A DNA stretch of 64,000 bases from positions 1 to 64,000 of the forward strand of contig NZ_NSLC01000003.1 in the NCBI RefSeq assembly GCF_020144925.1, written 5' to 3'. The stretch's first letter is position 1; each line of letters begins with the position of its first letter. Below the pieces are notes generated by a model that saw nothing but the letters and a program-made list of their open reading frames with translations, had not been told where the DNA came from and did not search any database. Made by a program: the position numbers and the translations under genes. Shown here piece after piece: positions 61,023-64,000 of this stretch. The stretch is from Afifella sp. IM 167. GTDB lineage: Bacteria; Pseudomonadota; Alphaproteobacteria; Rhizobiales; Afifellaceae.

Positions 61023-62297
61023 ATGAGCGAAGGGCTGTCGATGGCGAAACCGCTGGCTGCACAAGTGCTTAGCAAGCTCCTCTCGCGCGGCCCCCTTTCC
61101 CGTTCGCAGCTCTCCAAGCTCACGGGGCTCAATCCCGCCACCGTCACCCGCCTCACCCAGAAGCTTCTCGACAGCGCCTTCATCCAGGAAGGGCAGGAAC
61201 TGATCGAGCGCGGCCAGCCCGGCCGGCGCGCCATCGAGCTCGACCTGCGCACGGATGCCCATTTCGTCGTCGGCATTGCCATCAACGCCTATGAGCAGAG
61301 CGTGGCCATCGCCGACCTGAAGGGCCAGCTCGTCGCCAGGCGTCCCGTCTCGCGGCTCAGCCGGCCGGATCCGGACGAAACGCTGCGCGCCCTCGGCGCG
61401 GCGGCGCTGGAGCTGATCGCCGAGCGGGGCATCGCCAAGGAGAGCGTCCTCGGCTGCGGGGTCGCCTGCGCCGGCGTCGTCGACACCTCGGCGCTGCGCG
61501 TCCTCTCCTCGCCCGATATCGGCTGGTTCGACACGCCCGTCGCCGGCCCGCTGCAGGAAAAGCTCGGCGCGCCGGTCTTCCTGGAGACGATGCAGAACGC
61601 GCTCAACCTGACCGAATGCTCCTTCGGCCAGGCGGCCGGCGCGCAGAACGCCTTCCTCGTTTCGATCCAGCTCGGCATCGGCGCCAGCCTGATCCTCGAC
61701 GGGCGCCTCATTCGCGGGGGGCGCAGCGCCGCCGCCACCTTCGGCCATATGCCGGTCGCGGGCGTGGAGGAGCTGTGCAATTGCGGTCGGCGCGGCTGCC
61801 TTACCACCATCGCCTCGGGCTATGCCGTGCTGCGCTCGCTCGGTCTCGTCGACCGCTATCGCGCGCCGCAGCCGCACGACCCGGCCTATGCGACGCTGCT
61901 GACGAGCACGCTGCATGCGGCGGAGGCGGGGGACCGGGACCTTTCGGCCGCGCTCGGCCAGGCGGGGCAGAATCTCGGCCGCTCGCTGAAGGCGGCGATC
62001 GCCCTTGCCGCGCCCGACGTCATCACCCTTTCCGGGCCGCTCGCCCATTCGAGCGCCTATCTCGGCGGCGTCAAGCGCATGCTCGGCCCGACCAGCCACG
62101 ACCCGTTCGGCTGGGAGGGCACGCTCTACGTCAGCGATACCGACCTTTCCGCGGCGGCCGCGCGGCTCGCCCTCGAGCGCTTCGTCTACCGCCAGGACGA
62201 CCAGGCCTGGCAAGAGCGGGAGGAGACCGAAATATCGGCGCTCCCGATCCCATCGCAAAACCTGGTCACCACCCAAGCTCCATCAGAGGGGAACTGA
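61023..62297 (+). CDS. ROK family transcriptional regulator
   Basis: A 424-residue NagC/XylR-type ROK protein: N-terminal winged helix (LSRSQLSKLTGLNPATVTRL) and a kinase-like ROK domain (VVGIAINAYEQSVAIADLKGQLV, GCGVACAGVVDTS, GIGASLILDGRLIRGGR, the zinc motif CNCGRRGC). The residue after GC is Leu-Thr rather than the Glu seen in sugar-kinase members. Ligand unknown. ATG 61023 abuts the palindrome; an ATG 18 bases further in has GAAGGG nearby and could be used. One base separates its stop from the tctC start. Confidence 0.9.
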   Translation: MSEGLSMAKPLAAQVLSKLLSRGPLSRSQLSKLTGLNPATVTRLTQKLLDSAFIQEGQELIERGQPGRRAIELDLRTDAHFVVGIAINAYEQSVAIADLKGQLVARRPVSRLSRPDPDETLRALGAAALELIAERGIAKESVLGCGVACAGVVDTSALRVLSSPDIGWFDTPVAGPLQEKLGAPVFLETMQNALNLTECSFGQAAGAQNAFLVSIQLGIGASLILDGRLIRGGRSAAATFGHMPVAGVEELCNCGRRGCLTTIASGYAVLRSLGLVDRYRAPQPHDPAYATLLTSTLHAAEAGDRDLSAALGQAGQNLGRSLKAAIALAAPDVITLSGPLAHSSAYLGGVKRMLGPTSHDPFGWEGTLYVSDTDLSAAAARLALERFVYRQDDQAWQEREETEISALPIPSQNLVTTQAPSEGN

Positions 62298-62298
62298 C

Positions 62299-63303
62299 AT
62301 GCGAGCCCAATTTTCGTTGAGCATCATCCGAAAGGCCGCCGGGGCTGCGCTGTGTGCGTTCGCCCTCGCCGCTCCAGCCGTGCCGGCACAGGCGCAGGAC
62401 GCCTATCCCGAAAAGCCGATCCGTCTCGTCGTGCCCTACGGGCCGGGCGGGGCGACGGACCTCGCCGCACGGGCGCTGGCGAGCGTGCTGCCGGAATTCC
62501 TCGGGCAGGGCGTCATCGTCGTCAACGTGCCGGGGGCCGGCGGCGCCGTCGGCGCGCAGCAGGTGGAGGAGAGCGAGCCGGACGGCTACACCATGCTGAT
62601 GACCGCGATCGGGGCCAATGTGCTGCGCCCGGCGCTCAGCCCTGACCTCCCCTACAGCTACGACGATTTCGACTATCTCGCGCGCACGCAGATCAATCCG
62701 AACGTGCTGATCGTCAAAGCCGATTCCTCCTACAAGAGCTTCGATGACTTCGCCGCAGCGCTGAAGGCGGAGGGCGCCAGCTTCAAATACGGGACGGCCG
62801 GCGCGGGCAACGTCACGCATCTCGGTCCCAACATGCTTTTCGGCGAGCTCGGCCTTCCGGCCAGCGTCGGAACGCCGGTGCACTACGATTCGGACGGCGC
62901 GGCGCTGCTGGCCCTCCTCCAGGGCGAGGTCGATTTCGCCCAGGGCAATCTCGCTTCCTTTGCCTCGGCGCTGCAGAGCGGTGCCGTGCGCGGCCTCGCC
63001 ATGACGACGCCCGAGCGTGTCGAGGGCTTCGACGACATCCCGACCTACACCGAAGTCGGCCTGCCGGAGGTCTCGATCGTCGGCTGGCGTGGCGTCGCCG
63101 GCCCTCCGGGACTGCCGAAGGAGGTCGAGGACGCCTGGCAGGCGGCGCTGGCCAAGACGACCGAGGCGAAGTCGTGGATCAGCCTCGTCAAGAAGCTCGG
63201 CGACGAGCCCGGCTACATGCCGAAGGAAGCCTACGACCCCTTCGTCAAGAAGGACTACGAGCGCTACGTGAAAATCGCCGAAGAGATCGGCCTTCGCAAA
63301 TAA
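62299..63303 (+). CDS. tripartite tricarboxylate transporter substrate-binding protein (TctC)
   Basis: A 334-residue Bug/TctC receptor: signal peptide to VPAQAQ, then the diagnostic DAYPEKPIRLVVPYGPGGATDLAARALA, VVNVPGAGGAVGAQQVEES, DGYTMLMTAIG and GWRGVAGPPGLPKE. Such proteins bind carboxylates or other metabolites and feed a TctAB permease. ROK-regulated TTT systems for sugar acids or similar ligands occur, but the ligand is not evident. Confidence 0.92.
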   Translation: MRAQFSLSIIRKAAGAALCAFALAAPAVPAQAQDAYPEKPIRLVVPYGPGGATDLAARALASVLPEFLGQGVIVVNVPGAGGAVGAQQVEESEPDGYTMLMTAIGANVLRPALSPDLPYSYDDFDYLARTQINPNVLIVKADSSYKSFDDFAAALKAEGASFKYGTAGAGNVTHLGPNMLFGELGLPASVGTPVHYDSDGAALLALLQGEVDFAQGNLASFASALQSGAVRGLAMTTPERVEGFDDIPTYTEVGLPEVSIVGWRGVAGPPGLPKEVEDAWQAALAKTTEAKSWISLVKKLGDEPGYMPKEAYDPFVKKDYERYVKIAEEIGLRK

Positions 63304-63376
63304 GCGCCCGATGCGGCGCCCGCCCCGGCGGGTGCCGCTCCCTCCCGGTCCCCCCAGAATTCGAAGGACGGAAGAG

Positions 63377-63859
63377 ATGAGCTTTCGCCGAACGCGCGAG
63401 TTTGCCGTGCCGGTCGCGCTCCTGGGCGTCTGCGCCATCCTGGCGGGCTGGCTGATCCCCTCGCATGTCACCGTCGTCGGGGGTGGCAACGGGCTCAGTC
63501 CGCGCTTCTTTCCCTATGTCCTCACGGCGGCGCTGGCGCTTCTGGCGACAATGCAGCTCGCCAGTCTCTTCAGGGGGGAGGCCGGCGAGGAGGACAGCGA
63601 GGTCCGCAGCCCGGTTCTGGAGGCGCCCGACTATGTCGCCGCCCTGTCGCTCTTTGCCTATTTCGCGGCCATCGTCGTCATCGGGATGGTGCCGGCGAGC
63701 TTCCTCGCGCTCGCCGCCTACATGCGCTGCTTTCGCGTGAAGAGCTGGTGGAAGGTGCTTGTCTACGCCGCCGCCGTCACGGCTGTTCTAGTCGTCTTCT
63801 TCCAGGTTGCCGCCTCCGTCCAGCTGCCGCGCGGCATGCTCGGCCGGGCGCTCTGGTGA
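63377..63859 (+). CDS. tripartite tricarboxylate transporter small subunit (TctB)
   Basis: A 160-residue four-helix TctB: helix AVPVALLGVCAILAGWLIPS, the GNGLSPRFFPYVLTAALALLATMQL segment, YVAALSLFAYFAAIVVIGMVPASFLALAAYMRCF and WWKVLVYAAAVTAVLVVFFQV. ATG follows CGAAGGACGGAAGAG, and a 70-base gap separates it from tctC. Confidence 0.88.
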   Translation: MSFRRTREFAVPVALLGVCAILAGWLIPSHVTVVGGGNGLSPRFFPYVLTAALALLATMQLASLFRGEAGEEDSEVRSPVLEAPDYVAALSLFAYFAAIVVIGMVPASFLALAAYMRCFRVKSWWKVLVYAAAVTAVLVVFFQVAASVQLPRGMLGRALW

Positions 63860-63880
63860 GCGGGACATAGGAGACCTCCG

Positions 63881-64000
63881 ATGGATGTTCTCGACCTCAT
63901 CGGCGCCGTCACCGGCTATTTCGGCGCCATCGGCTCGGGCCTGTGGGCTGGCGCGCATCTCTTCTTCACGCTCTCGAACCTCCTCGCGGTCTTCGGCGGC
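63881..64000 (+). CDS. tripartite tricarboxylate transporter large subunit (TctA), 5' part
   Basis: Only the first 40 codons lie in the window: MDVLDLIGAVTGYFGAIGSG then LWAGAHLFFTLSNLLAVFGG. Position after tctCB and hydrophobicity fit the start of TctA, a roughly 500-residue twelve-helix permease, but the sequence is too short for family proof. ATG follows TAGGAGACCTCC. Confidence 0.75.
   Translation, partial: MDVLDLIGAVTGYFGAIGSGLWAGAHLFFTLSNLLAVFGG

Overview
The window is one contiguous, densely coded, GC-rich stretch of about 64 kb, probably a chromosomal piece of an alphaproteobacterium of the Hyphomicrobiales (Rhizobiales) type. The evidence is the neighbourhood of SDR / twin-transmembrane protein / PduO-type cobalamin adenosyltransferase / etfBA / 3-hydroxybutyryl-CoA dehydrogenase, an IalB-family protein, many TRAP/TTT/ABC importers, and a ppsR - heme oxygenase - bacteriophytochrome cluster typical of phototrophic or formerly phototrophic members. 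I cannot name the genus. No rRNA, tRNA, CRISPR array, prophage or insertion sequence was recognised.

Layout. 1-5.8 kb: housekeeping and envelope genes, mostly on the minus strand (TPM-domain protein, LemA, RlmN, IalB, DUF1232). 6.1-7.5 kb: an orphan TadG-like VWA protein ending at a bidirectional terminator. 7.6-14.2 kb: a minus-strand energy/acyl-CoA block, etfB-etfA-hbd-CoA lyase-DUF1737-sdhC-sdhD-sdhA, in which sdhB is missing from its usual place after sdhA. 14.4-28.1 kb: mixed functions (periplasmic MsrA, rhomboid, cobalamin adenosyltransferase, PagL-like protein, SDR, AEC and DMT transporters, GluQ-RS, creatininase-like, FAD oxidoreductase, LysR, amino-acid dehydrogenase, DUF1007 plus NicO metal exporter with a His-rich loop, GATase). 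28.2-32.5 kb: a TRAP importer (P-Q-M) with an SDR, with two tandem terminator-like hairpins after the binding-protein gene. 33.5-38.8 kb: a single-chain indolepyruvate ferredoxin oxidoreductase and a GGDEF/EAL protein.

39.5-41.4 kb is the most unusual locus: a 102-residue peptide with a helical leader and a Gly/Ser/Asp/Cys core holding eight cysteines in a 14-residue repeat, followed by a radical SAM/SPASM enzyme with a PqqD-like (RRE) N-terminus. This looks like a two-gene RiPP pathway for a thioether-type peptide that I cannot assign to a described family.

41.4-49.6 kb: a catabolic island of an Xsc-like TPP enzyme, a GMC flavoprotein dehydrogenase, a divergent TRAP importer (Q-M-P) and an IclR regulator. 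The gene set fits uptake of isethionate, oxidation to sulfoacetaldehyde and cleavage by Xsc. 49.6-54.8 kb: a light-sensing module, PpsR repressor (minus strand) convergent with the IclR gene and divergent from heme oxygenase, a bacteriophytochrome with a FixL-type kinase, and a FixJ-type response regulator. 55.7-60.8 kb: two acetoacetate-decarboxylase-family enzymes flanking an XRE-cupin regulator, sharing a conserved promoter element, then an amino-acid-type ABC importer. 61.0-64.0 kb: a ROK regulator with a palindrome next to its start codon, and a tripartite tricarboxylate importer (tctC, tctB, start of tctA) cut by the window edge.
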